From positions 1 through 64,000 of the forward strand of contig DASXCQ010000045.1 of the NCBI GenBank assembly GCA_036491115.1: 64,000 bases of DNA, read 5' to 3'. The stretch comes from DATEPR01 sp036491115 (GTDB lineage: Bacteria; Actinomycetota; Actinomycetes; Mycobacteriales; Pseudonocardiaceae). The notes under the pieces are model-generated. The model made no database searches, had not been told where the DNA came from, and saw only the letters and a program-made list of their open reading frames with translations. A program made the position numbers and the translations under genes. Positions 1 through 8,949 of the stretch are shown piece by piece (the first letter of the stretch is position 1; each line of letters opens with the position of its first letter).

Positions 1-122
1 TGGAAGCCGGTGCCGGCTGAGGAGGCGAAGCCTTTGGCTGCACTCTGGATTTGGGCGGCCTGCTTGTTGACTTCGTCGATCTGGGCCTCGAGGGCGCCTC
101 CGCCGCCGCCTTCTTCCAGCAT
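1..122 (-). CDS. Partial hypothetical protein, N-terminal fragment
   Basis: Only the first 40 codons lie in the window; the gene runs off the left edge. The start is an ATG (complement of 120-122) preceded by a strong ribosome binding site, AAGGAGG, about 9 bases upstream. The visible residues begin MLEEGGGGG and continue with a short amphipathic, Gln/Ala-rich helix (roughly residues 11-35) that could pair as a helix or coiled coil, somewhat like small ESX/WXG100-type proteins. That resemblance is only in composition. It lies 88 bases downstream of the DUF6104 gene on the same strand. I do not recognise the family and assign no function. Confidence 0.55.
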   Translation of the reverse strand, partial: MLEEGGGGGALEAQIDEVNKQAAQIQSAAKGFASSAGTGF

Positions 123-210
123 GATCCCCAGCCTCCTTACCCGCTCCGGGCACAACCTGCACGCAACCGTAGCGCAGCCGTGTCCGCCTCGTGGCGGTTT
201 GGCCGAACCG

Positions 211-384
211 TCACTCGTCCTCGTCGTCCCTGGCCAGGTACGTGGCCAACCGTTCCACGGCGTCCTCGAACGACGGGTTCTCGTCGACGAAGGCGCGCAT
301 GCGGTCGGCGAGCCAGCGCAGGGTGACCTGGTCCTCCCCGCGCCGCTCCTCCAGCTCCTCGATACCGCGGTCCGTGAAGTACAT
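211..384 (-). CDS. DUF6104 family small protein
   Basis: A 57-residue protein starting MYFTDRGIEELEERRG and ending in an acidic tail (DDEDE). The N-terminal MYFTDRGIEEL signature matches the actinobacterial DUF6104 family, which is commonly found directly after kgd. Its ATG shares one base with the TGA stop of kgd (TGATG), so the two are probably translationally coupled and cotranscribed. The middle of the chain (VTLRWLADRMRAFVDENPSFEDAVERLA is its core) looks helical and soluble. Its biochemical role is unknown; the tight linkage suggests something connected with the 2-oxoglutarate dehydrogenase complex, which is inference only. Confidence 0.85.
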   Translation of the reverse strand: MYFTDRGIEELEERRGEDQVTLRWLADRMRAFVDENPSFEDAVERLATYLARDDEDE

Positions 385-3300
385 CAGGCGAAGGCGGTCG
401 TGATGACGTCGCGCTGTTCTACCTCGTGGACCTTGCCCGAGCCCGATGCGGGCGCGGACATGGCGCGGCGGGACACCCGGCGGATGCCGGCGCACAGGTC
501 GGGCAGCAGGTCCGGGAGCGCCAGGCCGAGGAAGGGCCAGGCACCCTGGTTGGCCGGTTCCTCCTGGACCCACCGGATGTCGTGCGCGTTCGGGTACCGG
601 CGCAGTGCCTCGGCCAGGCGCCGCTGGGGCACCGGGTAGTACTGCTCCAGCCGGACCACCGCCGTGTCCGTCGCGCCCAGCCTGGCCTGTTCGGCGGCCA
701 GTTCGTAGTAGATCTTGCCGCTGCACAGCAGGACCCGGCGCACGCCTGCGGGGTCGGGCCTGGTCGGGTCGTCGATCACGGACAGGAACTTGGAGTCCGT
801 GAAGTCCGCCAGGGGGCTGACCGCTGCCTTGTTGCGCAGCATCGACTTGGGCGTGAACACGATCAGCGGCCGCTGCACGCCGTCCAGCGCGTGCCGGCGC
901 AGCAGGTGGAAGTAGCTGGCCGGGGTGGACGGCATGGAGACCGTCATCGATCCCTCGGCGCACAGCTGCAGCCACCGCTCGATGCGGCCCGACGTGTGGT
1001 CCGGACCCTGACCTTCGTGACCGTGCGGGAGCAGCACCACGACGTTGGACCGCTGGCCCCACTTGGCCTCGGCGGACGAGATGAACTCGTCGATCACCGA
1101 CTGGGCGCCGTTGACGAAGTCGCCGAACTGCGCCTCCCACAGCACCAGCGCCTCGGGGTTGGCCACCGAGTAGCCGTACTCGAAGCCCAGCGCCGCGTAC
1201 TCGCTCAGCGCCGAGTCGTACACCATGAACCGGCCCTGGTCGTCGGACAGGTGCCGCAGCGGCACGTACTCGGCCCCGGTCTTGCGGTCGATCAGCAGCG
1301 AGTGGCGCTGGACGAAGGTGCCGCGCCGGGTGTCCTGGCCGGACAGGCGGATCAGCCTGCCTTCCAGGATCAGCGAGCCGAACGCCAGCAACTCGGCGAA
1401 CGCCCAGTCGATCTCGCCCTCGGTGGACATCTTGGCCCGCCGGTCCAGCACCGGCTTGACCCTGGGGTGTGGCGTGAAGCCCGGCGGCAGGTCCACGTGG
1501 GCCCTGCCGATCCCGGCGACCGTCCCCGCCGGGATGGCCGTGGCCAGCTTGGTCGGGATGGGCTGCTCGGACTCGATGGACGGGCTGGCGTGCTGTGGCG
1601 CCTTCTCCAGTTCGCGGACCTCGTTGAACACGTGTTCCAACTGGCTGGAGAAGTCCCGCAGCGCGGTCTCCGCCTCCTCCATGGAGATGTCGCCGCGGCC
1701 GATCAGCGACTCGGTGTACGTCTTGCGGACGCTGCGCTTGGCGTCGATGATGTCGTACATCGCCGGCTGCGTCATCGACGGGTCGTCGCCCTCGTTGTGG
1801 CCACGCCGCCGGTAGCAGACCATGTCGATCACGACGTCCTTGTGGAACGCCTGCCGGTACTCGACGGCCAGCTTCGCCACCCAGTAGCACCCCTCGGGGT
1901 CGTCGCCGTTCACGTGGAACACCGGGGCGCCGATCATCTTCGCCACGTCGGTGCAGTACTTGGACGACCGGGAGTGCTCCGGGTTGGTGGTGAACCCGAC
2001 CTGGTTGTTCACGATGATGTGCACCGTGCCGCCGGTGCGGTAGCCGCGCAGCAGCGCCAGGTTCAGCGTCTCGGCGACCACGCCCTGGCCGGCGAACGCC
2101 GCGTCGCCGTGCATGGCGACCGGCAGCACCGTGAAGCCGTCCTCGGAACCCTTGTCCAGCAGGTCCTGCTTGGCCCGGGTGATGCCCTCCAGGACCGGGT
2201 CGACGGCCTCCAGGTGGGACGGGTTCGCGGTCAGCGACACCCTGGTCTCGCCGTCGCCGAACATCCGGAAGTACTTGCCCTCGGCACCGAGGTGGTACTT
2301 GACGTCACCGGAACCGTGCGCCTGGCCGGGGTCGATGTTGCCCTCGAACTCGCGGAAGATCTGCGAGATCGGCTTGCCCACGATGTTGGCCAGCACGTTC
2401 AGCCGGCCGCGGTGCGGCATGCCGATGACGACCTCGTCCAGCTCGTGCTCGGCCGCCTTGTCCAGCACGGCGTCCAGCAGCGCGATGACCGTTTCGCCGC
2501 CCTCCAGGGAGAACCGCTTCTGGCCGACGTACTTGGTCTGCAGGAACGTCTCGAACGCCTCGGCCGCGTTCAGCTTGGAGAGGATGTACTTCTGTACCGC
2601 CGTCGGGGGCTTCTCGTGCTTGACCTCGACCCGGTCCTGCAGCCAGCGCCGCTCGGCGGGCTCCAGGATGTGCATGTACTCGACGCCGACAGTGCGGCAG
2701 TACGAGTCGCGCAGCACACCCAGGACGTCGCGCAGCTTCATGGTGTCGTGGTTGGCGAACCCGCCGACCGGGAACGCGCGGTCCAGGTCCCACAAGGTCA
2801 GGTTGTGCGACAGCACGTCCAGGTCGTCGTGCCGGCGCTGGCGGTAGTTCAGCGGGTCGACGTCGGCCATCAGGTGGCCGCGGGTGCGGTACGCGTCGAT
2901 CAGCTCCAGCACCCGCGCGGTCTTGTCGACCGCGCCCTCCGGGATGTCCTGCATCCAGCGGACCGGCTCGTAGGGCAGCCGCAGCGACGTGAACACGTCG
3001 TCGTAGAAGCCGTCCTCGCCGAGCAGCAGCTGGTGGATGCGGCGCAGGAACTCGCCGGACTCGGCGCCCTGGATGATCCGGTGGTCGTAGGTGGACGTCA
3101 GCGTGATGATCTTGCTGACACCCATGGTGACCAGCGCCTGCTCGCTGGTGCCCTGGAACTGCGCCGGGTACTCCATGGCACCGACGCCGACGATCGTGCC
3201 CTGGCCGGCGGTCAGGCGGGGCACCGAGTGGTTGGTGCCGATCGTGCCCGGGTTGGTCAGCGAGATCGTGGTGCCGGTGAAGTCGTCCGTGGTCAGCGAG

Positions 3301-4109
3301 CCGCCGCGGGCCTTGCGGATGATGTCCTCGTAGGCCTGCCAGAACTGGCTGAACGACATCGCCTCGCAGCCCTTGACGGACGCGACCACGAGCGTGCGGC
3401 CGCCGTCCTTGGTGGGCAGGTCGATGGCCAGGCCGAAGTTCACGTGCTCCGGCGTGACCATCGTCGGCTTGCCGTTGACCTCGGCGAAGTGCCGGTTCAT
3501 GTTCGGGTACGCCTCGAGGGCGCGCACCACCGCGTAGCCGATGAGGTGGGTGAAGGAGACCTTCCCACCCCTGGTCCGCTTGAGATGGTTGTTGATCACG
3601 ATGCGGTTGTCGGCGAGCAGCTTCGCCGGCACCGCACGCACGCTGGTCGCCGTCGGCACGGTCAGCGACAGTTGCATGTTCTTGACGATCGCGGCGGCGG
3701 CGCCGCGGATCGGGCTGACCTGCTCGCCCTCGACCGGCTTGACCGGGGCCGCCTTGGCGGCGGCGGCCGGCACCGGCTTGCCCGTGTTGGGCAGGCCGCT
3801 GGTCGGCGGGGGGGTCGGCATGGCACTCGGCGCGGGGGCCGCCGGCGGTGTGCGGACGACCTGCCCGTTGGTCCTCGGCGCCGCGGGGGGCGTCGCCGTG
3901 CCGATCGTGCCGGCTGCCTCGGTGGCCGCGCTGCCGGTGGGCTGTGCGACGTTGTCCCCCACACCGGCAGCGCGCTGCGCCGGCTTGTAGTCGGCGAAGA
4001 AGTCGTGCCACGCCGGGTCTACCGACGACGGGTCCGCGAGGAACTGCTCGTACATCTCCTCTACGAGCCACTCGTTCGATCCGAACTGTGACGCGGTGCT
4101 GCTGGACAC
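384..4109 (-). CDS. kgd: Multifunctional 2-oxoglutarate decarboxylase/dehydrogenase E1-E2 (Kgd)
   Basis: A 1241-residue protein that decarboxylates 2-oxoglutarate with thiamine diphosphate and transfers the succinyl group, acting in the TCA cycle in the cytoplasm. Domains in order: a short N-terminal peripheral-subunit-like segment (NEWLVEEMYEQF, residues 12-23), a Pro/Ala linker (50-130), an E2-type acyltransferase domain (about 135-370) with the family TYDHRIIQGAESG motif (His343), then the E1 portion with the ThDP/Mg region HGDAAFAGQG and the GHNEGDDPSMTQP stretch. The order and near-identical motifs match mycobacterial Kgd, of similar length. It starts at a GTG (complement of 4107-4109) that begins SSSTASQFGSNEW; the ribosome binding site is weak. 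The DUF6104 gene follows with a one-base overlap. Like other actinobacterial E1-E2 fusions it has no lipoyl domain. Confidence 0.97.
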   Translation of the reverse strand: MSSSTASQFGSNEWLVEEMYEQFLADPSSVDPAWHDFFADYKPAQRAAGVGDNVAQPTGSAATEAAGTIGTATPPAAPRTNGQVVRTPPAAPAPSAMPTPPPTSGLPNTGKPVPAAAAKAAPVKPVEGEQVSPIRGAAAAIVKNMQLSLTVPTATSVRAVPAKLLADNRIVINNHLKRTRGGKVSFTHLIGYAVVRALEAYPNMNRHFAEVNGKPTMVTPEHVNFGLAIDLPTKDGGRTLVVASVKGCEAMSFSQFWQAYEDIIRKARGGSLTTDDFTGTTISLTNPGTIGTNHSVPRLTAGQGTIVGVGAMEYPAQFQGTSEQALVTMGVSKIITLTSTYDHRIIQGAESGEFLRRIHQLLLGEDGFYDDVFTSLRLPYEPVRWMQDIPEGAVDKTARVLELIDAYRTRGHLMADVDPLNYRQRRHDDLDVLSHNLTLWDLDRAFPVGGFANHDTMKLRDVLGVLRDSYCRTVGVEYMHILEPAERRWLQDRVEVKHEKPPTAVQKYILSKLNAAEAFETFLQTKYVGQKRFSLEGGETVIALLDAVLDKAAEHELDEVVIGMPHRGRLNVLANIVGKPISQIFREFEGNIDPGQAHGSGDVKYHLGAEGKYFRMFGDGETRVSLTANPSHLEAVDPVLEGITRAKQDLLDKGSEDGFTVLPVAMHGDAAFAGQGVVAETLNLALLRGYRTGGTVHIIVNNQVGFTTNPEHSRSSKYCTDVAKMIGAPVFHVNGDDPEGCYWVAKLAVEYRQAFHKDVVIDMVCYRRRGHNEGDDPSMTQPAMYDIIDAKRSVRKTYTESLIGRGDISMEEAETALRDFSSQLEHVFNEVRELEKAPQHASPSIESEQPIPTKLATAIPAGTVAGIGRAHVDLPPGFTPHPRVKPVLDRRAKMSTEGEIDWAFAELLAFGSLILEGRLIRLSGQDTRRGTFVQRHSLLIDRKTGAEYVPLRHLSDDQGRFMVYDSALSEYAALGFEYGYSVANPEALVLWEAQFGDFVNGAQSVIDEFISSAEAKWGQRSNVVVLLPHGHEGQGPDHTSGRIERWLQLCAEGSMTVSMPSTPASYFHLLRRHALDGVQRPLIVFTPKSMLRNKAAVSPLADFTDSKFLSVIDDPTRPDPAGVRRVLLCSGKIYYELAAEQARLGATDTAVVRLEQYYPVPQRRLAEALRRYPNAHDIRWVQEEPANQGAWPFLGLALPDLLPDLCAGIRRVSRRAMSAPASGSGKVHEVEQRDVITTAFA

Positions 4110-4271
4110 GGTTGGCGCTCGCCTCTATCCGTCTCGCTGTGGATCTGAAAGCCTCTCCGCCAGGCTAGTACGGACAACTTGAGCCGGGGCCCACCCTGCG
4201 GCGAGCGACCTGGGGTGTTGCGAACCTCACCAGGACGTTCATCTTCCGGGCAGGTGGTCAAGCATCAGTGT

Positions 4272-7200
4272 TCAACCAGCCGGTTGGGAAAGTTGGCCGG
4301 ACTCCGATGAGCCGTAACGCCACAGTGTGGCGTACGTCCCGCCGGCCGCGAGGAGCTCCTCGTGGCTGCCGTCCTCGACGATTCTGCCACCGTCCAATAC
4401 CACGATCCGGTCGGCCCTGGCAGCGGTCGCGAGGCGGTGGGCCACGACGAACGTCGTGCGCGTTCGTGCCATCCGCTCGCCGGCCGCCAGCACGGCCCCC
4501 TCGGTGGCCGGATCCAGTGCGGCGGTGGCCTCGTCCAGCAGCACGATGTCCGGTTGGACCAGTTCGGCGCGGGCCAGGGCGACCAGTTGCCGCTGCCCGG
4601 CGGACAGGCCCTGGCCACGCTCGCCCAGCGGGTGGTGGAAGCCGTCGCTCAGGCCGGCCACCATGGGCAGCGCGCCGACCTCCCGGACCGCGACCTCCAC
4701 GTCGGTGTCCGGTGAGTCCGGCCGGCCGTAGCGGACGTTGTCGGCCACGTCCCCGGTGAACAGGTGCGGCTCCTGTGGCACCACGCCCAGCCGGCGCCGG
4801 TAGCCGACCAGGTCGTAGTCGCGCACGTCCACGCCGTCCACGGTGACGTGCCCGCCGGTGGCGTCGTAGAACCGGGCGAGCAGCTTGACCAGCGTCGACT
4901 TGCCGGCGCCGGTGGCACCCACCAGGGCGACCGTCTGCCCGGCGGGCACCCGCAGCGACACCTGGTCCAGCGCGGCCCGCTCGGCGCCGCCGTAGCGGAA
5001 GCTGACGTCCCGCAGTTCCACCTCGCCGCGCAACCGGGGCGGCACCGGCACCGGCCGTTGTGCGGGCACCACCGTGGTTGGCGTGCGCAGCAGGTCACCG
5101 ATCCGCTGCAGGCCGACCCTGGCCTGCTGGTAGCCGTCGAACACCTGGGACAGCTGCTGGACCGGCGCGAAGAACTGGCTCAGGTACAGCAGGAACGCCA
5201 CCAGCACGCCGGACGTGAGCTGGCCGTGCGCCACCCAGGTCGCGCCGACGCCCAGCACGACCGCCTGGGCCGTCTCGGACAGGAACGTGACGCCGGGGAA
5301 GTACGTCGCGATGTAGCGCTGGGCCCGCAGCCGCGACCGGCGGTAGTCGTCGGACAGCTGGCCGAAGTGGTCGGCGGCGCGCTGCTCGCGGGTGTGCGCC
5401 TGGGCCACCCGCAGCCCGGATACGTTCTCCTGGAGGTCGGCGTTGACCGCGCTGATCCGCTCCCGTGCCTCGGCGTAGGCGGCGGAGGCCAGCTTGCGGA
5501 ACACGATGGTCGCGACGATCACGATGGGCAGCGCGGTGAGCGCGGTGAGCGCCAGTGGCAGGTCGATGATCGCCATGGCGACCGCCATGCCCAGCACGGT
5601 GAGCACGCTGACCACGGTCGTGACCAGGCCGGTCTGCAGGAACGTCGACAGCGCGTCCACGTCGGTGGTCATCCTGGTCATGATCCGGCCGCCGAGCTCG
5701 CGCTCGTAGTAGTCCAGGCCCAGTCGTTGCAGGTGGGAGTAGCTGCGCACGCGCAGCAGGTACAGCACGGTCTCGCCGGCCCTGGTGGCCACCACGGTCT
5801 GCCCGGCCAGCACCAGCCAGTCCACCGCGACCACGCCCAGCGCCAGCCACGACACCAGCCACACCACGCCGATGTGGTGCGCGGACACGCCGCCGTCCAC
5901 GCCGTTGCGGATCAGGATCGGCAACGCCACCGTGGCCAGCGCGTCCACCGCCACCAGGCCCAGCGCGAACAGCAGGGCCCAGCGCACCGGCCGCACCAGG
6001 CCGCCCAGCCGGAACCGGGGATCGGGGGCCGTGATGTCGACGCCGGGCAGTTGTGGCTCGTCGTCGGCGGGCGGCAGCGCGTCCACCGCGGCCAGCAGTT
6101 CCGGCGTGGCCGGCACGCCGCCGAACGCGCCGACCCCCTCACCGGTCGTCTCCCGGTGGTGGCTGACCCGCACCACGCCGGGATCGGGCTCCGGCCACAG
6201 CGACGGCGTGACACCGGTGGCGTCCGGCCGGCCGACCTTGGTGCCGGTGACGTCCTCGATGCCGTCGCCCGGACCGGCCAGCAGGGAGCGGAACAGCTCG
6301 GACCGCTCCAGCAGCTCGTCCTCGGTGCCGACGTCGACCAGGCGGCCCCGGTCCAGCACGGCGATCCGGTCGGCCAGGGCCAGCGTGGACCGCCGGTGGG
6401 CGATGATCAGAGTGGTCCTGGTCGCGGTGACCGAGCGCAGGGTGTCCTGGATGGCCGCTTCGGTCGCGGTGTCCACCGCCGACGTGGCGTCGTCCAGGAC
6501 GAGCACGCGCGGATCGGACAGCAGGGCCCTGGCCAGCGCGATCCGCTGCCGCTGCCCGCCGGACAGGGTGAGCCCGCGTTCGCCGACCAGCGTTTCGTAG
6601 CCGTCGGGCAGGGCGCGGATGAAGTCGTCGGCCTCGGCTGCCGCGGCAGCCGCCCTGACCTCGTCGTCGGTGGCCTCCGGCCGGCCGTAGCGGATGTTGT
6701 CGCCGACCGACGAGGAGAACAGGAACGCCTCCTCGAACACCACGCCGACGGTCTGCCGCAGCGAGGCCATCCGCACGGTCCGGATGTCCAGCGGGTCGCC
6801 CGGCGGTCCGACCCGGACGGCGCCGGACTGCACGTCGTAGAACCGGGGCAGCAGCAGCGAGATGGTCGACTTGCCCGACCCGGACGTGCCGATCACGGCG
6901 AGGGTCTCACCGGGTTCGACCCGCAGCGACACCCCGTCCAGCACCGGTTCGCTACGGGTGTAGCCGAACCGCACGTCATCCAGCTCCACGGCGACCGGCC
7001 CGGCCGGCACGTCGACGGCGTCGGCCGCGTCCACGATCTCCGGCTGCGAGTCGATCAGCTCGTAGACCCGTTCGGCGGCGGCCCTGGTCATCTGCCCGGC
7101 GATCACCAGCGCGGACAGCAGCCGGGCCGGCCCGGCGAGCGTGGCGACGTAACTGGCGAACGCCAGGAACGTGCCGATGCTGATCTCGCCGCGCAGCGCC

Positions 7201-8012
7201 AGCCAGCCGCCCAGGGCGAGCACGGCCACCTGGCCCAGCGGTGGCAGCGCGGACATGGTGGCGTTGGGCTTGGACTGCAGCCGGCCGGCGCGCAGCCGTT
7301 CGGCGAACAACCGCCGGGCGGTCGACTCCAGCCTGCTGGTCTCCCGCTGCTCCTGGCCGAATCCCTTGACCACCCGGACGCCGGTGACGGTCTCCTCGAC
7401 GTGCTGGGCGATGTCGGCGGCTCGCTGCTGGGCCGACCAGGTGGCCGGGAACAGCCTGCGCCGCGACCTCGCCGCCACGAACCCGAGCAGTGGCACGACC
7501 ACCAGCGCGATCAGCGTGAGCAGCGGCGAGAGCCACAGCATCGCCACGATCGACGCGACCACCAGCACCACGACACCCAGCGACAGCGGGACGATCGACA
7601 GCAGGCCCATGACCAGCTGCAGGTCGGTGTTGGCCCGGGACACCACCTGGCCGGTGCGCAGCGCGTCCTGCTTGCCGCCGTCCAGGCGTGACACCGACGC
7701 GAACACCGCGGTGCGCATGTCGTGCTGCACGTCCAGGGCCAGGCGGCCGGCCAGGAAGCGGCGCAGGAACGCGGCGGCGAACCGGATCGCGGCCAGCCCG
7801 ATCAGGATGCCGATCAGCCAGCCGAGCCGATCGGTCCGGCCGGCGACCGCGTCGTTGACGCCGAGCCGGGTGAACAGCGGTCCGACCGCCTCCAGGCCGG
7901 TGCCCAGCGCGGAGCTGACGACGACGATGACGACCAGGCCCGGATGCCGCCAACAGGCCGCGAGGAGACGTCGGATCCAACCGGGTTCGGGGGTGGTGGC
8001 GGGTTCGGGCAC
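4272..8012 (-). CDS. ABC exporter, two fused half-transporters (TMD-NBD-TMD-NBD)
   Basis: A 1246-residue multidrug/lipid-type ABC exporter containing two complete half-transporters in one chain. NBD1 has Walker A GTSGSGKST (375-383), signature LSGGQ (483-487), Walker B ending in Asp507, but Asp508 in place of the catalytic Glu, and switch His539. NBD2 has Walker A GATGAGKST, a changed signature LSAGQ (1136-1140), Walker B with the normal Glu1161, and His1192. Each NBD follows six predicted membrane spans. One ATP site (Asp508 with the LSAGQ signature) therefore looks degenerate, as in heterodimeric exporters. The GTG start has no Shine-Dalgarno sequence; a TAACCT hexamer ends 7 bases upstream (complement of 8019-8024), consistent with a leaderless transcript. 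The substrate cannot be predicted from sequence. Confidence 0.93.
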   Translation of the reverse strand: MPEPATTPEPGWIRRLLAACWRHPGLVVIVVVSSALGTGLEAVGPLFTRLGVNDAVAGRTDRLGWLIGILIGLAAIRFAAAFLRRFLAGRLALDVQHDMRTAVFASVSRLDGGKQDALRTGQVVSRANTDLQLVMGLLSIVPLSLGVVVLVVASIVAMLWLSPLLTLIALVVVPLLGFVAARSRRRLFPATWSAQQRAADIAQHVEETVTGVRVVKGFGQEQRETSRLESTARRLFAERLRAGRLQSKPNATMSALPPLGQVAVLALGGWLALRGEISIGTFLAFASYVATLAGPARLLSALVIAGQMTRAAAERVYELIDSQPEIVDAADAVDVPAGPVAVELDDVRFGYTRSEPVLDGVSLRVEPGETLAVIGTSGSGKSTISLLLPRFYDVQSGAVRVGPPGDPLDIRTVRMASLRQTVGVVFEEAFLFSSSVGDNIRYGRPEATDDEVRAAAAAAEADDFIRALPDGYETLVGERGLTLSGGQRQRIALARALLSDPRVLVLDDATSAVDTATEAAIQDTLRSVTATRTTLIIAHRRSTLALADRIAVLDRGRLVDVGTEDELLERSELFRSLLAGPGDGIEDVTGTKVGRPDATGVTPSLWPEPDPGVVRVSHHRETTGEGVGAFGGVPATPELLAAVDALPPADDEPQLPGVDITAPDPRFRLGGLVRPVRWALLFALGLVAVDALATVALPILIRNGVDGGVSAHHIGVVWLVSWLALGVVAVDWLVLAGQTVVATRAGETVLYLLRVRSYSHLQRLGLDYYERELGGRIMTRMTTDVDALSTFLQTGLVTTVVSVLTVLGMAVAMAIIDLPLALTALTALPIVIVATIVFRKLASAAYAEARERISAVNADLQENVSGLRVAQAHTREQRAADHFGQLSDDYRRSRLRAQRYIATYFPGVTFLSETAQAVVLGVGATWVAHGQLTSGVLVAFLLYLSQFFAPVQQLSQVFDGYQQARVGLQRIGDLLRTPTTVVPAQRPVPVPPRLRGEVELRDVSFRYGGAERAALDQVSLRVPAGQTVALVGATGAGKSTLVKLLARFYDATGGHVTVDGVDVRDYDLVGYRRRLGVVPQEPHLFTGDVADNVRYGRPDSPDTDVEVAVREVGALPMVAGLSDGFHHPLGERGQGLSAGQRQLVALARAELVQPDIVLLDEATAALDPATEGAVLAAGERMARTRTTFVVAHRLATAARADRIVVLDGGRIVEDGSHEELLAAGGTYATLWRYGSSESGQLSQPAG

Positions 8013-8070
8013 CCTGACAGGTTATGTCGGAACACCGACGGACCGCCCCCGTCGTCGTGCCGGCTGTGGG

Positions 8071-8949
8071 TCAGGTGATGTCGCGCTGCCGGTTGATCAG
8101 CACCCCGGTCAGGAAGAACGCCAGCGTCCAGGCCAGGAAGATCAGCCCGCTGGCCCACCAGGTGAACGCGCCCAGCGCACCCGCGGAGACCCGGATCACG
8201 TTGTACAGCGCGTCGATCGCGTCCTGTGGCAGCAGGCTGAGGTTCGGCGAGTGCAGGTGGTCGATGATCACCTGGGCGGCCGTGGAGCCGGTCAGCCCGT
8301 CTGCCGACCCGTTGGGCAGCGAGCCCGCGATGTGGTTGTGCAGGAGCAGGTCGATGATCGGTTCGGCGATCACCGCGTAGATGATCAGCGACACGATCGA
8401 CCCGGTCGTCGACCCGAGCAGGGCGCCGACGCCGAGGCCGAGCATCGTCCACAGCAGGCTGGACAGCACGCCGGCCAGTGCGATCAGCAGGAACCCTCCG
8501 GCGTCGGGCAGGTAGTTGCCGTGCGACCCGGCCAGCGTGCCCAGCATCGCGAACCCGGCGATCACGATGCCGTAGCCGATGCCCCACACCAGATACGTCG
8601 CCGCCTTCGCGGACAGCAGCGCGGAGCGGCTGGACGCGGTGAGGAAGCTCGTGGTGATGGTGCGCCGGTGCAGTTCACTGGACACGCCCAGCGCGCCGAA
8701 CAGCATCGGGAAGATCGTGCTGATGTTGATCGCCCTGCTCAGCGCGATCACGCTCCACGGCGCGTCCTGGAAGGTCAACTGCGCCCGCTGGAACGTGGGG
8801 TCGTCCTTGACCGCCTGGGCGATGCTGGTGGTCAGCAGCGACGCCACGAACGACCACCCGAACGCCAGCGCGACGGCCGGGATCAGCAGCGCCCACCACA
8901 GTTTCGTGGTGAGGATCTTGCGGAACTCCGCCGTGATCAGCGCGCCCAT
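8071..8949 (-). CDS. ABC-2 type transporter permease
   Basis: A 292-residue integral membrane protein with an N-terminal cytoplasmic segment (MGALITAEFRKILTTK), a first span around residues 18-38 and about five more spans, the typical ABC-2 efflux permease layout. It lies immediately downstream of the ABC ATPase on the same strand, sharing one base (TGATG), so the two form one transporter operon. ABC-2 systems of this size usually export drugs, lipids or polymers, or act as Na+ or antibiotic immunity pumps; the substrate is not determined here. A 58-base gap then leads to the fused exporter, which may be a separate unit. Confidence 0.9.
   Translation of the reverse strand: MGALITAEFRKILTTKLWWALLIPAVALAFGWSFVASLLTTSIAQAVKDDPTFQRAQLTFQDAPWSVIALSRAINISTIFPMLFGALGVSSELHRRTITTSFLTASSRSALLSAKAATYLVWGIGYGIVIAGFAMLGTLAGSHGNYLPDAGGFLLIALAGVLSSLLWTMLGLGVGALLGSTTGSIVSLIIYAVIAEPIIDLLLHNHIAGSLPNGSADGLTGSTAAQVIIDHLHSPNLSLLPQDAIDALYNVIRVSAGALGAFTWWASGLIFLAWTLAFFLTGVLINRQRDIT

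Noticed and set aside
426..4091. A 1221-codon open frame on the plus strand opposite kgd
   Set aside because: Third-position GC bias keeps antisense frames open in high-GC genes; the translation is His/Arg/Val-rich with no motifs, and kgd on the other strand is unmistakable.
4764..7691. A 975-codon plus-strand frame opposite the ABC exporter
   Set aside because: Low-complexity His/Gln/Arg content and no domains; it is the shadow of the exporter gene.
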